A stretch of 64,000 nucleotides of DNA from Nocardia vinacea NBRC 16497 (GTDB lineage Bacteria > Actinomycetota > Actinomycetes > Mycobacteriales > Mycobacteriaceae). Below the pieces are notes generated by a model. That model worked only from the letters and a program-made list of their open reading frames with translations. It was not told the origin of the DNA and made no database searches. Shown here piece by piece: positions 23,706-33,297 of the stretch (its first letter is position 1; every line of letters begins with the position of its first letter). The stretch spans positions 21,403 to 85,402 of the forward strand of contig NZ_BAGN01000076.1 in assembly GCF_000308835.1 (NCBI RefSeq), written 5' to 3'. The position numbers were made by a program, and so were the translations under genes.

Positions 23706-24809
23706 CGACTCGGCTGCTCGGTACGGCACCGTATAGATCGCGAGCACGCAAAGTATTGCGACCGCGAAGCACGACAGTGTGTACCAGAGGTTCCCGATGG
23801 GGTCGCCATTGCTCGTCGAACCGTCGACGGCAGCGAAGTAATCGGGCAGCGCGCTCACCCAGAGCAATGCCATCACGCCCAGATACACAACGCTGTAAAT
23901 CCGTACGAAGCGGTTCGTGTAGTCCGAATGGTCTCGCCTCAGCCGCAGCCACTGGCGAGTGAGAATCGGAATCGCGACGATGCTGAGGATGATCAATTCG
24001 GCCGCATAGAGGAATCCTCGCAACGTGGTGCTCCCGGCGCCGAAAACTGTTGCCGGGATCGGCAATACGCCCGTACCCAAAGACCCGAGAATGCCGATGA
24101 CGACAGTGCGCCAGACCAATTGTGGTCCAGTGAAACTGCGCCCCTGGTCGATATGACGACCGACGAACAACTGGACGAAGAACGCCAGCGACATCGGCCA
24201 CAGCGCGGCGAATACCACCACACTCGGTAGCGGAACCGAGTCGAACATCGGTTGATTGAGCGAATTTTCGGTCGACCATTCCCACCAGCGCAGCTGCGGT
24301 CCCAGATGGTCGAAGATCTCATAGAAGCCGTGGTGGACGAAGCCCACACAGACGGCGCCGACGAGAACACCGTATCGACGGAATACGCCCAGCATTCGGA
24401 CGATTTCGAAGGCCAAGGTGGCCATCAATGGGTAGATCGCCACGATATAGAGGGGGAGTCGACCCCAGAGGAAATCCACCGTGAAGACGTTGTGCGCGAA
24501 CATCGTGTCGACGTGTCCGTCGATACCGAAGGCCGCCGGAAAGTACAGCGGCGGTTCGATAATGAACAGATATGCGGTCGCGCCGAACCAGACCACGAGA
24601 TTGGTGGGATCGCCGTGACGTCGCAGGCGCACAATCGCGTAGATCAGCGCGAGCACCGCGCCGAGGACGATGGTGAACTCGAGAACCGGCAGCGTCCAGT
24701 TCTCCAATGCGAAAGGGTTTCGCACCTCGACGAGTCCACCGGCCTCCTGACAGGAAAAGCCGAGCGCCTTCGCGAGTTCGTCGAAGGTGGGTGCGCAATG
24801 ATCGGACAT
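23571..24809 (-). CDS. Multi-pass membrane protein of unknown function
   Basis: A 412-residue protein with about eight membrane segments between residues 40 and 370, for example 'LEFTIVLGAVLALIYAIV', 'YGVLVGAVCVGFVHHGFY' and 'CFAVAILCVLAIYTVPY'. The HHGFYEIFDHLGPQLRWWEW loop is rich in His and aromatics. The layout recalls the AveC-like spirocyclase group, but that is not certain. The last 45 residues are Gly/Ser-rich and are encoded antisense to the end of rsmE. It overlaps the ferritin-like hydrolase gene by one base (TGATG), so the two are coupled. Confidence 0.7.
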   Translation of the reverse strand: MSDHCAPTFDELAKALGFSCQEAGGLVEVRNPFALENWTLPVLEFTIVLGAVLALIYAIVRLRRHGDPTNLVVWFGATAYLFIIEPPLYFPAAFGIDGHVDTMFAHNVFTVDFLWGRLPLYIVAIYPLMATLAFEIVRMLGVFRRYGVLVGAVCVGFVHHGFYEIFDHLGPQLRWWEWSTENSLNQPMFDSVPLPSVVVFAALWPMSLAFFVQLFVGRHIDQGRSFTGPQLVWRTVVIGILGSLGTGVLPIPATVFGAGSTTLRGFLYAAELIILSIVAIPILTRQWLRLRRDHSDYTNRFVRIYSVVYLGVMALLWVSALPDYFAAVDGSTSNGDPIGNLWYTLSCFAVAILCVLAIYTVPYRAAESLPAGGQRAQGSEGDGGGGGGAQDGGAEQGYVGASSSESGELGVV

Positions 24810-25741
24810 CAGTCCCCCTGCGCTGCAATGGAATCGGCGGTGTACCAGTGCGATACGTCGTAACCGGCGTCATAGCGCTTGAACCACACATCGGCGAGTG
24901 CGGGCAGCTTCTCGTGATCCGGGTTGTGCCTGGGCAATTGACTGCGGATGATGCCGACCAGCGCGATCAGTTGTTCGCCGAGTCGTAGATCGTCGAACGC
25001 GCGCGACATCGGACCATTGTCCTCGACGGGCAGCCGCAACAATTTCCGCAGCTTCTGCTTATTCCGGTGCATCGCGAACATCGCCAGTGCATCGATGCGC
25101 CGATCCTCCTGCGGCACATGCTTATTGAAGCCTGCGCAGGCCACCTTGATGACCTTCATGACGTGCCGGAAGATCGACGGAGCCATGCGCATCCGGTAGG
25201 CGTCACTGCCGACAATGGAATCGAAGATGATCAGCGCCGAGCTCCGATGTTCGACTTCCTCGACGAAGTGCCAGATGAACAGCGATGCGACACGGTCGTC
25301 TCCCGGCTGGAACAGGGTCGAATCGTTGTCGAGCATCAGTTTGAACACCGGGGTGAAGGTGGCCTCCAGGTCGGCGGTGTAGGCGAGCCGATATTCCAGC
25401 GAGGTCTGCACGGTGAGGCGATCGAATTCCGCGATTACTTCGTTGAGGGTCTCCTGGAGCCCCGGGTATCGCCTGATCAGACCATTGGCGTGCTGGCGGT
25501 GGGCGGTCGAATGCTGCCCCTCCTGACGCACGAACGCGTCCGCCTCTTCGGCGACCGCGGGATCGGTTATCCGCGGCATGGCCTCGCGAATCATATTGAC
25601 GATCATCTTCTCGAAGCCGATGGCCAGGAAGGACACCGCGTTGGCCATGGACGAGAAGGCCGGATTCTCTTCGTTCCACAGGAACGGTACGTCGTAGTCC
25701 GCGAATGCGAATCGCATCTTTCGGACTTGTAGATCGGTCAC
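24809..25741 (-). CDS. Predicted metal-dependent hydrolase, ferritin-like (PF10118 type)
   Basis: A 310-residue helical protein. Conserved acid/His motifs 'VRQEGQHSTAHRQHN'-like (about residue 75) and 'WHFVEEVEHRSSALIIFD' (about 165) fit a di-metal site of the PF10118 family, often found beside fatty-acid, sterol or xenobiotic genes. The GTG at 25741 has GAGG upstream. A start at 25816 would place the start codon inside the perfect operator, so it is disfavoured. It is cotranscribed with the downstream membrane protein and divergent from a TetR gene. The reaction is not established. Confidence 0.75.
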   Translation of the reverse strand: MTDLQVRKMRFAFADYDVPFLWNEENPAFSSMANAVSFLAIGFEKMIVNMIREAMPRITDPAVAEEADAFVRQEGQHSTAHRQHANGLIRRYPGLQETLNEVIAEFDRLTVQTSLEYRLAYTADLEATFTPVFKLMLDNDSTLFQPGDDRVASLFIWHFVEEVEHRSSALIIFDSIVGSDAYRMRMAPSIFRHVMKVIKVACAGFNKHVPQEDRRIDALAMFAMHRNKQKLRKLLRLPVEDNGPMSRAFDDLRLGEQLIALVGIIRSQLPRHNPDHEKLPALADVWFKRYDAGYDVSHWYTADSIAAQGD

Positions 25742-25808
25742 TTGGCTGTACCTCGTAATTCGGAAGGGGGCTGTAGCCGTGTTCGGACGTGCCGAAGCTT
25801 CGATGCGG

Positions 25809-25844
25809 CTGATCATACACAGATCGGATCGAGTGTATGATCAG
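25809..25844. promoter_or_regulatory. Perfect 12-12-12 inverted repeat, TetR operator candidate
   Basis: CTGATCATACAC (25809-25820) and GTGTATGATCAG (25833-25844) are exact reverse complements separated by 12 nt. The site lies between the divergent hydrolase and TetR genes. It is one of the most symmetric sites in the window and most likely binds the TetR protein encoded at 25971. Confidence 0.7.
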
Positions 25845-25970
25845 AATTGCTCGAGCTGGGGCGACGACGGCCCTGTGGTAGCGTCGAGCCCCTGATCTGG
25901 ACGGTCGGCGGGGTTGTCCCGCTGTCGGTTTCGCATACGAGGGACATCGTTCGAACCGAGGAAGCGAGCA

Positions 25971-26597
25971 GTGGCAGGAAGGCGCGGGTGGGGCGGGAGT
26001 CCGCCGAACAGCGATGAAGAAGCGTCCCGTCGAATAGTCGCCGCCGCAGTAGATCTGATCGGACGGACAGGTTCGGAGATCAGCATCGCCGATGTCGCGG
26101 AGTCACTGGGTGTCATCCGTCAGACGGTGTACCGATACTTCCCCAGTGCGGACGCGCTGATGCAGGCCGCGGCGATCGCGTCGGTCGACGGCTTTCTGGA
26201 TCGGCTGACACAGCAGGTCAGCGGTATCGAGGACCCGGTCGAAGCCATGACCGAGGGCGTGGTCTACACGCTGGCCGAGGTGCGTCGGACGCCCCACCTG
26301 GGCATTCTGCTCTCCAGCACATATTCGAATGTGCACCCCGAAAGCCTTACCTCCCAAGAGGCGCAAACCTTCGGCATGACGATGATCAAGCGCTTCGACG
26401 TCGATTGGGAGCGGTACGGATACGACGACACATCGCTGCACGAACTCGTCGAATACATTCTGCGAACGATGCAGTCGTTCTTCGTTTCCCCGGGCAATCC
26501 GCCACGGAGCGACGGTGAGCTGCGTCGATATTTACGACGCTGGATGGGGGCCGCGATCATCGCGCAACCGAAGCCGAACGGACGAGGCGGGGGCTGA
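25971..26597 (+). CDS. TetR family transcriptional regulator
   Basis: A 208-residue protein with a TetR helix-turn-helix at about 20-65 ('ISIADVAESLGVIRQTVYRYF'). The GTG at 25971 has GAGGAAG upstream; an in-frame ATG at 25914 is less likely. It is divergent from the ferritin-like hydrolase and membrane protein operon, with a perfect inverted repeat between them, so it probably represses that operon and itself. The ligand-binding half gives no hint of the inducer. Confidence 0.85.
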   Translation: MAGRRGWGGSPPNSDEEASRRIVAAAVDLIGRTGSEISIADVAESLGVIRQTVYRYFPSADALMQAAAIASVDGFLDRLTQQVSGIEDPVEAMTEGVVYTLAEVRRTPHLGILLSSTYSNVHPESLTSQEAQTFGMTMIKRFDVDWERYGYDDTSLHELVEYILRTMQSFFVSPGNPPRSDGELRRYLRRWMGAAIIAQPKPNGRGGG

Positions 26598-26670
26598 CCC
26601 GGTTGTTGCCGTGTGTTCGGGGGCGTGCTGCCATTCGGCTACGGTCGTCGCGGGCCGACCCTCGATTGGG

Positions 26671-27153
26671 TCAGCGCTGCCACGGGCCGTTCGGCGCGCC
26701 GGGGGCGGGCTGCTGCTGCCAGGAGGCGTTGGGTGTGCTGGGAGCAGGCTGCTGCGGGTAGGCGTTGGGTACGCCAAGAGCGGGCTGCTGCTGCCAATTG
26801 GTGTTGGGTGCGGCCGGGGCGGACTGTTGCGGGTGGGTGTTGGGTGTGCCGGGGGCGGGCCACTGGCCGTTCGGGCCTGGGGCAGGCTGCTGGTACTGGG
26901 CGGAGCCCATTTTCTCGGCATTGGCGCGTGCGATGAGGCCGGTGACTTGGGGTACGGCGAGGGGTGTCGATGCGCCGCACCAAGTGCATTCCATGTAGTG
27001 CTTGTTGCCGAGCGGGAGGATCGGGATGAAGAAGACTGTGAATGTGGTGGCGAGTCTGCGCAGCGCGTGCGCGGCGGGGTTGCCGCAGCGGCCGCAGACC
27101 AAGGTGATCATGGCGAGCGTGTGGAGACGCCTCTGCCAGCCGAAGATCAGCAT
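26671..27153 (-). CDS. Zinc-ribbon protein with Pro/Gln/Asn-rich repeat tail
   Basis: A 160-residue protein. Residues 1-70 hold a zinc ribbon (CGRCG and CTWCG pairs) around one hydrophobic segment 'ATTFTVFFIPILPLGN'. Residues 85-160 are a low-complexity tail of alternating units like PAxxxPNxxPQQ and PAxxxPNxxWQQQ. The short ribbon-plus-hydrophobic module is common in small actinobacterial proteins of unknown function. The repeats make the tail probably disordered. The 271 bp upstream (27154-27424) show no further gene. Confidence 0.7.
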   Translation of the reverse strand: MLIFGWQRRLHTLAMITLVCGRCGNPAAHALRRLATTFTVFFIPILPLGNKHYMECTWCGASTPLAVPQVTGLIARANAEKMGSAQYQQPAPGPNGQWPAPGTPNTHPQQSAPAAPNTNWQQQPALGVPNAYPQQPAPSTPNASWQQQPAPGAPNGPWQR

Positions 27154-27424
27154 GTGAAACCCCCGAAGAAAGAGAATCTGATGTCGGTCACAGTAGTAGA
27201 TCGGCCGAGCGACCTATCTAGTTAACAGGCGGCCACCTCTGCGGTTGGCGCATATGGCCAGAATCCTGCGGTGTTATCGGTGGATCGGTATCCAGCGACA
27301 TTGCCATTCGATTGCTGAAAACGTCCGAACTCAGGTGTGTACAGTCCCTTCGCCCTGGGCCCCGAGATCGTTGGCCTGCGACCTAGCGGTCATGAACGCC
27401 GACGCCTCGGGCGACCGTCGGATA

Positions 27425-28684
27425 TCACGCCGTCGGCGCCGCGCATACTTCGGAAGCGGCAACGGTTCCGACTCCGCGGCGAGCGTGAATCATCAAGTAC
27501 CACACCAGAACCGCGGCCACGGCCAGCAGCGCCCCGACGCAGGCCGCCAGACCGACCCATCCTCCCTTCGCATATGCGATGCCTGCCGTACCACCGATGA
27601 TGGCGCTGCCGAGGTAGTAGGTGAACAAGTACAGCGATGATGCGGCGCCACCGGGAGCTATCGTGCCGACCCAGGTGCTCGCCACCGCGTGGGCACCGAA
27701 AAACCCTGCGGTGCAAAGTGTTATCCCCAAGATGACCGCGATCAACTGGTCCGGAATGGTGACCAGTATTCCGATGCCCATCAGCGCGACGGAGGCTGCG
27801 AGCACACGGTGCTTACCGATGCGATCGGCCCAACGCCCGGCCGCGGCCGAGGCGAGAGTGCCTGCCAGGTACAGCAGGAACACCGAACCCGCAACGGCCG
27901 CAGGCAATTCGAACGGTGGCCGGGTCAGCCGATAGCCGAGGAAGTTGTAGATCGATACGAATCCGCCGACCAATACGAAGGCCAACCCGAACAGCGCCAG
28001 CAGCCCGCCGTGCCGCAACGGCGCGCCGATATCGCGCAGCACGGTACGCATTCCGGCGGGTCGAGCGACGAACCCACGCGACGGCGGCAACCCCCGCACG
28101 AACCAAACGGTGCAACCGGCAGCCGCAACGCCAACCGCGGCCTCGGCCCAGCGCCACGAGGTCAGATCCAAAGCGAATGCCGGAATCAACCGCCCAGCCA
28201 ACCCGCCGATCGACGTGCCCGCGACATAAACACCCATCGCCGCGCCCAACCCGTCCCCACCGATCTCCTCCGCCAAATACGCCATCGCGACCGCGGGCAC
28301 TCCGGCCAACGCCACGCCCTGTAGCGCCCGCCCTACCAACAGCACCTCCAACGATGGACTCAACGGCAGCAGCAGACCGATGGCCGCAGACATCAGCGCC
28401 GACCCCGTCATCACCCTGGTCCGTCCTATTCGTGAGGACAACGCACTGACCGGCACGATCGCCAGCGCGAGAAACCCGGTGGTCAACGACACGGCCAGCG
28501 CGGCCTGCGCCGGGGCGACTCCGAATGCGGCCGACAGACTCGGCAGCAACGCCTGCGCGCTGTACATCGACACGAAGGTGGCCAGCCCTGCGGCGAACAG
28601 CGCAGTAGTGATCCGACGTTCGTGCGATGTGCTGGTCGAACGGATATCCGTGCTGGTCATGGCACCAGGATCGAGACTCGTCAT
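27425..28684 (-). CDS. MFS transporter, drug/metabolite efflux type
   Basis: A 419-residue twelve-helix permease. The loop 2-3 motif is 'SALSSRIGRTRVMTGSAL', and a similar motif follows helix 8 ('GRWADRIGKHRVLA'). The general layout is that of the YnfM/arabinose-efflux branch of the major facilitator superfamily, which exports small molecules with proton antiport. An ATG at 28660 is an alternative start. It is divergent from a LysR gene at 28749, with an inverted repeat in the 64-bp gap. Substrate unknown. Confidence 0.87.
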   Translation of the reverse strand: MTSLDPGAMTSTDIRSTSTSHERRITTALFAAGLATFVSMYSAQALLPSLSAAFGVAPAQAALAVSLTTGFLALAIVPVSALSSRIGRTRVMTGSALMSAAIGLLLPLSPSLEVLLVGRALQGVALAGVPAVAMAYLAEEIGGDGLGAAMGVYVAGTSIGGLAGRLIPAFALDLTSWRWAEAAVGVAAAGCTVWFVRGLPPSRGFVARPAGMRTVLRDIGAPLRHGGLLALFGLAFVLVGGFVSIYNFLGYRLTRPPFELPAAVAGSVFLLYLAGTLASAAAGRWADRIGKHRVLAASVALMGIGILVTIPDQLIAVILGITLCTAGFFGAHAVASTWVGTIAPGGAASSLYLFTYYLGSAIIGGTAGIAYAKGGWVGLAACVGALLAVAAVLVWYLMIHARRGVGTVAASEVCAAPTA

Positions 28685-28705
28685 TAAGAAGGGAAATGAA
28701 TAGTA

Positions 28706-28728
28706 ATCTGGTTTCTAATGCGCCAGAT
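28706..28728. promoter_or_regulatory. LysR-type operator candidate
   Basis: ATCTGG-N11-CCAGAT in the gap between the divergent MFS and LysR genes is a perfect 6-bp inverted repeat containing the T-N11-A LysR box. It probably controls both genes. Confidence 0.5.
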
Positions 28729-28748
28729 GCATAAGGAAAGGTCCGTAC

Positions 28749-29666
28749 GTGCTGGGTGACGACCTGCTGTGGTTCACGACACTCGCCGAGCTGGAGCGAG
28801 TCGGCGCGGCCGCCGAGCGGCTGCATATCGCCCAGCCGACGCTCTCGCGCATGCTGGCCCGCCTCGAGCGCCGTCTCGGCGTCGAACTCTTCGACCGCCA
28901 CGGAAAACGCATCGTGCTGAACGAATTCGGCCGGACCTACTACGAACACGCCCGCCGTGCCCAGTCCGAACTCGATGCCGCCGCCCAGGCCGTCGCCGAC
29001 CTCGCTGATCCCGCGAAAGGCGTTGTCCGCCTGTCGTTTCAGCACTCCTTCGGCAGCTGGCTGATCCCGCAACTGATCGGCGGCTTCCGGCGCGGTTCGT
29101 CCCGCATCTCGTTCACCCTCTGGCAGGGTGCGTTCGATGCGGTAATCGATCAGATAGTCGACGGCACAGCGGATTTGGCGATCGTGTCGCCCCGTCCGTC
29201 GGTCCCGGGCATCGGCTGGCGCAAACTGCTCGCGCAGCCGCTCGCGCTGGCCGTGCCCGCGGAACATCGGCTCGCCGCCCGCCGACAGATCCGTCTCGCC
29301 GAGCTCGGCGACGCCGAATTCATCACCATGCACTCGGGTTTCGGTATGCGCCGCATTCTCGACGAACTCTGTGCCGCCGCGAATATCCGCCCCCGCATCG
29401 CCTTCGAATCGAGCGATCTGCTCACCGCCGCGGGTCTGGTCGCGGCCGGACTCGGCGTCGCGCTGCTGCCGCTGGAAGATCGCACGCCCGCAGCCGGTTC
29501 GCTATCGGGCATCGTGACCGTGCCGCTCGCCGATGCCGCAGCGGCCCGCGATGTGGGGCTGATCTGGTCGGCGACCGCCCCACCATCGGATGCGGTGCGT
29601 CGATTTCGTGACTTCACCGAGGATTGGGCACGCCGGCGCGTGGGAATCCAGATGCCACGACGGTAA
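28749..29666 (+). CDS. LysR family transcriptional regulator
   Basis: A 305-residue protein. The N-terminal LysR winged helix is 'ERVGAAAERLHIAQPTLSRMLARLE', followed by the periplasmic-binding-like effector domain (about 90-300). The GTG start has AAGGAAAGG upstream. It is divergent from the MFS transporter it most likely activates or represses. The inducer is unknown. Its last codon and stop are part of a 14-bp terminator stem. Confidence 0.9.
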   Translation: MLGDDLLWFTTLAELERVGAAAERLHIAQPTLSRMLARLERRLGVELFDRHGKRIVLNEFGRTYYEHARRAQSELDAAAQAVADLADPAKGVVRLSFQHSFGSWLIPQLIGGFRRGSSRISFTLWQGAFDAVIDQIVDGTADLAIVSPRPSVPGIGWRKLLAQPLALAVPAEHRLAARRQIRLAELGDAEFITMHSGFGMRRILDELCAAANIRPRIAFESSDLLTAAGLVAAGLGVALLPLEDRTPAAGSLSGIVTVPLADAAAARDVGLIWSATAPPSDAVRRFRDFTEDWARRRVGIQMPRR

Positions 29667-29697
29667 GTAGCGATCAGCAGGCAATCGCTACTTACCG
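29661..29697 (+). terminator. Perfect 14-bp hairpin containing the LysR stop codon
   Basis: CGGTAAGTAGCGAT (29661-29674) and ATCGCTACTTACCG (29684-29697) pair exactly around a 9-nt loop. The left arm includes the last Arg codon and the TAA of the LysR gene. It is placed to end that transcript before phoH. There is no U-run. Confidence 0.65.
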
Positions 29698-29827
29698 CTT
29701 CGAACGATCCGCAAGCAATCGCGACGGCCGAGGTAGCGGTTTATTCACTGCGTGTTGTCAGTGCGGCGCGTTAAACTTTCATCAACGACGCAGCAATTCG
29801 AGACCGGAAAGCAGGCTATAGCCACTT

Positions 29828-30976
29828 TTGAGAACACAAGGCGAGATCGGCGACCCGACTACCCCCACTGCAGGCCTGAGCTCACCCACCCCGCCGACTT
29901 CGTCGGCTTCCATGCCCGGTGGTGCAGACAACGGCTCGGGCCCGGCAGCACGCACCGTGCGTTCCAGTATCGAACTCGCTCCCGAATCCGTGTTCCCGTT
30001 CCTCGGTTCGGCCGACCAGAACCTGCGTGAACTCGAGCAGCTGCTGGATGCGGATATCCATGTCCGCGGCAATTCCGTGACCCTCACCGGTAAGGCGGCC
30101 GATGTCGCGCTGGCCGAGCGGGTGATCGAACAGCTCGTCGCGCTGACCGGTCGCAATCGAGTGGTGACCCCGGAGGCGGTGCGCCACACGGTATCCATGC
30201 TCACCGAGGGTTCCTCGGAATCCCCGGCCGAGGTACTGAGCCTGGACATCCTGTCCCGACGCGGCAAGACCATCCGGCCCAAGACGCTCAACCAGAAGCG
30301 CTACGTCGACGCAATCGACGCCAACACCATCGTGTTCGGCATCGGCCCCGCGGGTACCGGCAAGACGTATCTGGCGATGGCCAAGGCCGTGCAGGCATTG
30401 CAGACCAAGCAGGTCAACCGGATCATCCTCACCCGTCCCGCCGTCGAGGCGGGCGAGCGGCTCGGCTTCCTGCCCGGCACGCTGAACGAGAAGATCGATC
30501 CGTATCTGCGCCCGCTCTACGACGCGCTGCACGACATGATGGATCCGGAGGCCATTCCGAAGCTGATGGCGGCCGGTGTCATCGAGGTCGCGCCGCTGGC
30601 GTATATGCGAGGTCGCACGCTGAACGATTCGTTCATCATTCTCGACGAGGCGCAGAACACCACGGCCGAGCAGATGAAGATGTTCCTCACCCGGCTCGGA
30701 TTCGGTTCGAAGATCGTGGTGACCGGTGACGTCACCCAGGTCGACCTGCCCAATGGCGCGCGCTCGGGTCTGCGCGCGGCGAGTGAGATCCTGACCGGCA
30801 TCGAAGATATCCATTTCGCCCAGCTGACCAGCAGCGATGTGGTTCGGCACCGGTTGGTCTCCGATATTGTCGACGCCTACGAGCGGGCCGAGGCCGAGCG
30901 GGTCACCCAGGTCGGACCGCACTATCCGGGCAATCGCGCACAGCGTCGTGCCGCGAGCCGGGGAGATCGGCGATAG
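29828..30976 (+). CDS. phoH: PhoH-like ATPase
   Basis: Up to 382 residues from a TTG; the conserved part begins about residue 45 and an ATG at 29911 is possible. Residues 50-110 form a KH-like N-terminal domain. Walker A is [11 protein letters not shown] and Walker B is 'FIILDEAQN', with the PhoH motif '[12 protein letters not shown]'. It is an ATPase linked to RNA metabolism. Its cotranscription with the endoribonuclease ybeY is the standard arrangement (Rv2368c-Rv2367c in M. tuberculosis). The C-terminus is basic ([10 protein letters not shown]). Confidence 0.92.
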   Translation: MRTQGEIGDPTTPTAGLSSPTPPTSSASMPGGADNGSGPAARTVRSSIELAPESVFPFLGSADQNLRELEQLLDADIHVRGNSVTLTGKAADVALAERVIEQLVALTGRNRVVTPEAVRHTVSMLTEGSSESPAEVLSLDILSRRGKTIRPKTLNQKRYVDAIDANTIVFGIGPAGTGKTYLAMAKAVQALQTKQVNRIILTRPAVEAGERLGFLPGTLNEKIDPYLRPLYDALHDMMDPEAIPKLMAAGVIEVAPLAYMRGRTLNDSFIILDEAQNTTAEQMKMFLTRLGFGSKIVVTGDVTQVDLPNGARSGLRAASEILTGIEDIHFAQLTSSDVVRHRLVSDIVDAYERAEAERVTQVGPHYPGNRAQRRAASRGDRR

Positions 30977-31040
30977 TGGGACGGACGTGTCCGGGCCAGC
31001 CGCGCGGTGCGGGCCCGGGCACACCGAATACCCTGATCAG

Positions 31041-31595
31041 GTGAGCATCGAGATCGCCAACGAGTCGGGTGTCGACGTACCCGAAGAAGACCTGGTCAGT
31101 GTCGCGCGATTCGTGATCGGCCGGATGGACGTGCATCCGGCGGCCGAGCTGTCGATGGTGCTCGTCGATCTCGACACCATGGCGGATCTGCACATGCGCT
31201 GGATGGACCTACCCGGCCCGACCGATGTCATGTCCTTCCCCATGGACGAACTGGAGCCCGGTGGCCGACCGGACAGTGCCGAACCGGGTCCGTCCATGCT
31301 CGGCGATATCGTGCTGTGCCCCGAATTCGCCGCCGGCCAGGCCCGCAAGGCCGGTCACTCGCTCGATCACGAACTCGCGCTGCTCACCGTGCACGGTGTG
31401 CTCCACCTGCTCGGCTACGACCATGCCGAGCCGGAGGAGGAGAAGGAGATGTTCGCGCTGCAGGCACGGCTGCTCGAGGAGTGGTACGAGAGCCTGCGCG
31501 AGGCACAGCGGCGAGCCGAATTGGCCGAGCGCGATGCCCGGCTGCTGGGGAAGGCCGGTTTCACAACGCCCGGTGAGGCGCTAGGCCCCGCGTGA
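31041..31595 (+). CDS. ybeY: Endoribonuclease YbeY (rRNA maturation)
   Basis: A 184-residue protein from a GTG. The metal motif [11 protein letters not shown] carries the three zinc-binding histidines of the UPF0054 family. '[12 protein letters not shown]' and '[11 protein letters not shown]' are also characteristic. It acts in 16S rRNA 3'-end maturation and ribosome quality control. The longer frame to 30837 overlaps phoH and is not used. Its stop overlaps the GTG of the CBS-domain gene. The C-terminal 30 residues form a charged helix. Confidence 0.94.
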   Translation: MSIEIANESGVDVPEEDLVSVARFVIGRMDVHPAAELSMVLVDLDTMADLHMRWMDLPGPTDVMSFPMDELEPGGRPDSAEPGPSMLGDIVLCPEFAAGQARKAGHSLDHELALLTVHGVLHLLGYDHAEPEEEKEMFALQARLLEEWYESLREAQRRAELAERDARLLGKAGFTTPGEALGPA

Positions 31596-32941
31596 GTTCG
31601 CTGACTCTGATCCTGCTGGCGGTTCTGCTCGTCCCGGTCGGTGGGGTGTTCGCCGGAGTCGATTCGGCGCTGAACACCATCTCACCGGCGCGTCTCGACG
31701 ATATGGTGCGGGCGGAGCGGCCCGGCGCGGTGCGGCTGACCAGGATCGTGGCCGATCGGCCACGATATGTGAATCTGCTTGTGCTGCTTCGTATTCTGTG
31801 CGAGATATGCGCGACGGTGCTGTTGGCGGCGGCGCTGATTCCGCTGTGGGACGACAATTGGGCGCTGCTGTTCACCGCGGCCGTCATGGTGCTGGTGGAC
31901 TATGTGGTGATCGGAGTCGGACCGCGCACACTCGGGCGTCAGCACGCCTACTCCATCGCATTGGCCTCGGCGCTGCCGCTGCAGTTCATCGGCACGGTGC
32001 TCGGTCCGGTCAGCAGGCTGCTGATCCTCATCGGCAATGCGATCACCCCGGGTAAGGGATTTCGCAACGGCCCCTTCGCATCCGAGATCGAGCTGCGGGA
32101 AGTGGTCGAGATGGCCAGTGAACGCGGTGTGGTGGCCGACGACGAACGCCGCATGATCCAGTCGGTCTTCGAACTCGGCGATACCCCGGCCCGCGCGGTC
32201 ATGGTGCCGCGCACCGAAATGGTCTGGATCGAGGCGGATAAGACTGCGGCACAGGCGATGTCGCTCGCGGTGCGCAGTGGACACTCCCGCATTCCGGTGG
32301 TCGGCGAGAACGTAGACGACATCCTCGGCGTGGTATATCTGAAAGACCTTGTGCCGTATGCGGATAGAAGTCGCAAGGTGCAGGTGCGCGATGCCATGCG
32401 CCCGGCGGTGTTCATGCCCGACTCCAAACCGCTGGACAGCCTGCTCGACGAAATGCAGCGCCGCAGAAACCATATGGCGCTACTGGTCGACGAATACGGC
32501 GGCATTGCCGGACTGGTGACCATCGAGGATGTGCTCGAGGAGATCGTCGGTGAGATCGCCGACGAATACGACACCGACGAAACCCCACCCATCGAGGACC
32601 TCGGCGAGGGCCGCTACCGGGTTTCGGCTCGACTGTCGGTCGACGATCTGGCCGAACTGTACGGCCTGGAAATCGAGGAGGAGGACGTCGATACCGTCGG
32701 CGGCCTACTCGCCCACGCACTGGGCCGGGTGCCGCTGCCCGGCTCCAAAGCCGTTGTGCACGGCCTGGTGCTGCGTGGCGAAGGCGGTGCGGACGCGCGG
32801 GGACGGGTGCGGGTGCACACCGTCGTGGTGCGCAAGGCGCTGGAGAAATCGCATGCCGAGAAGGCCAACGGCAAGCGCAAAAGTAACGGATCCGAGCGGG
32901 AAATCCCGACCGATCGTGATGAGAACGGAGACAGCGAATGA
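31592..32941 (+). CDS. Membrane CBS-domain protein, CorC/HlyC family
   Basis: A 449-residue protein. A DUF21 membrane domain (about 1-150, four helices) is followed by paired CBS domains (about 205-325: '[12 protein letters not shown]', '[22 protein letters not shown]', '[25 protein letters not shown]') and a CorC/HlyC C-terminal domain. A lysine-rich tail ends it. The family is implicated in magnesium/cobalt homeostasis; 'hemolysin' is a historical name. It overlaps ybeY by 4 bp (GTGA) and the next gene by 4 bp. It corresponds to Rv2366c. Confidence 0.92.
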   Translation: MSSLTLILLAVLLVPVGGVFAGVDSALNTISPARLDDMVRAERPGAVRLTRIVADRPRYVNLLVLLRILCEICATVLLAAALIPLWDDNWALLFTAAVMVLVDYVVIGVGPRTLGRQHAYSIALASALPLQFIGTVLGPVSRLLILIGNAITPGKGFRNGPFASEIELREVVEMASERGVVADDERRMIQSVFELGDTPARAVMVPRTEMVWIEADKTAAQAMSLAVRSGHSRIPVVGENVDDILGVVYLKDLVPYADRSRKVQVRDAMRPAVFMPDSKPLDSLLDEMQRRRNHMALLVDEYGGIAGLVTIEDVLEEIVGEIADEYDTDETPPIEDLGEGRYRVSARLSVDDLAELYGLEIEEEDVDTVGGLLAHALGRVPLPGSKAVVHGLVLRGEGGADARGRVRVHTVVVRKALEKSHAEKANGKRKSNGSEREIPTDRDENGDSE

Positions 32942-33297
32942 CCGAATTGGACGCCGAGGACACCAAACTCGTGGTGCTGGCCAAGGGCGCGCTCGGCCGC
33001 ACCGGCGGCAACTCGGGCGCGGCCATCCGCGATACCGACGGCCGCACCTACGCGGCTGGTGATGTCGCCCTGCAGTCCCTGCGACTGACCGCCTTGCAGG
33101 CCGCCGTCGCGGCCGCGATCTCCAGTGGCGCAGAGGGATTCGAGGCGGCCGTGGTCGTCAGCGGCAAGCTATCGGATCCGGGCGTCTTCGCGATTCGCGA
33201 GGTTTCGCCCGAGGCGCGCATCGTCTTCACCGACCGCTCGGGCGCGGTCTTCGAGATCGTCGACGATGCCGCAGGCGCGGAGGTGCAGGGTGGCTGA
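32938..33297 (+). CDS. Cytidine deaminase-like small protein (Rv2365c type)
   Basis: A 119-residue protein that is always found between the CBS-domain gene and era in this group. '[40 protein letters not shown]' as two parts resembles the substrate-binding start of cytidine deaminases. However, the zinc-ligand motifs HxE and PCxxC are absent: '[11 protein letters not shown]' stands where H/C-A-E-R would be. It is therefore probably not catalytically active. It overlaps the upstream gene by 4 bp and era by 8 bp, so it is tightly coupled. The function is unknown. Confidence 0.8.
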   Translation: MTELDAEDTKLVVLAKGALGRTGGNSGAAIRDTDGRTYAAGDVALQSLRLTALQAAVAAAISSGAEGFEAAVVVSGKLSDPGVFAIREVSPEARIVFTDRSGAVFEIVDDAAGAEVQGG

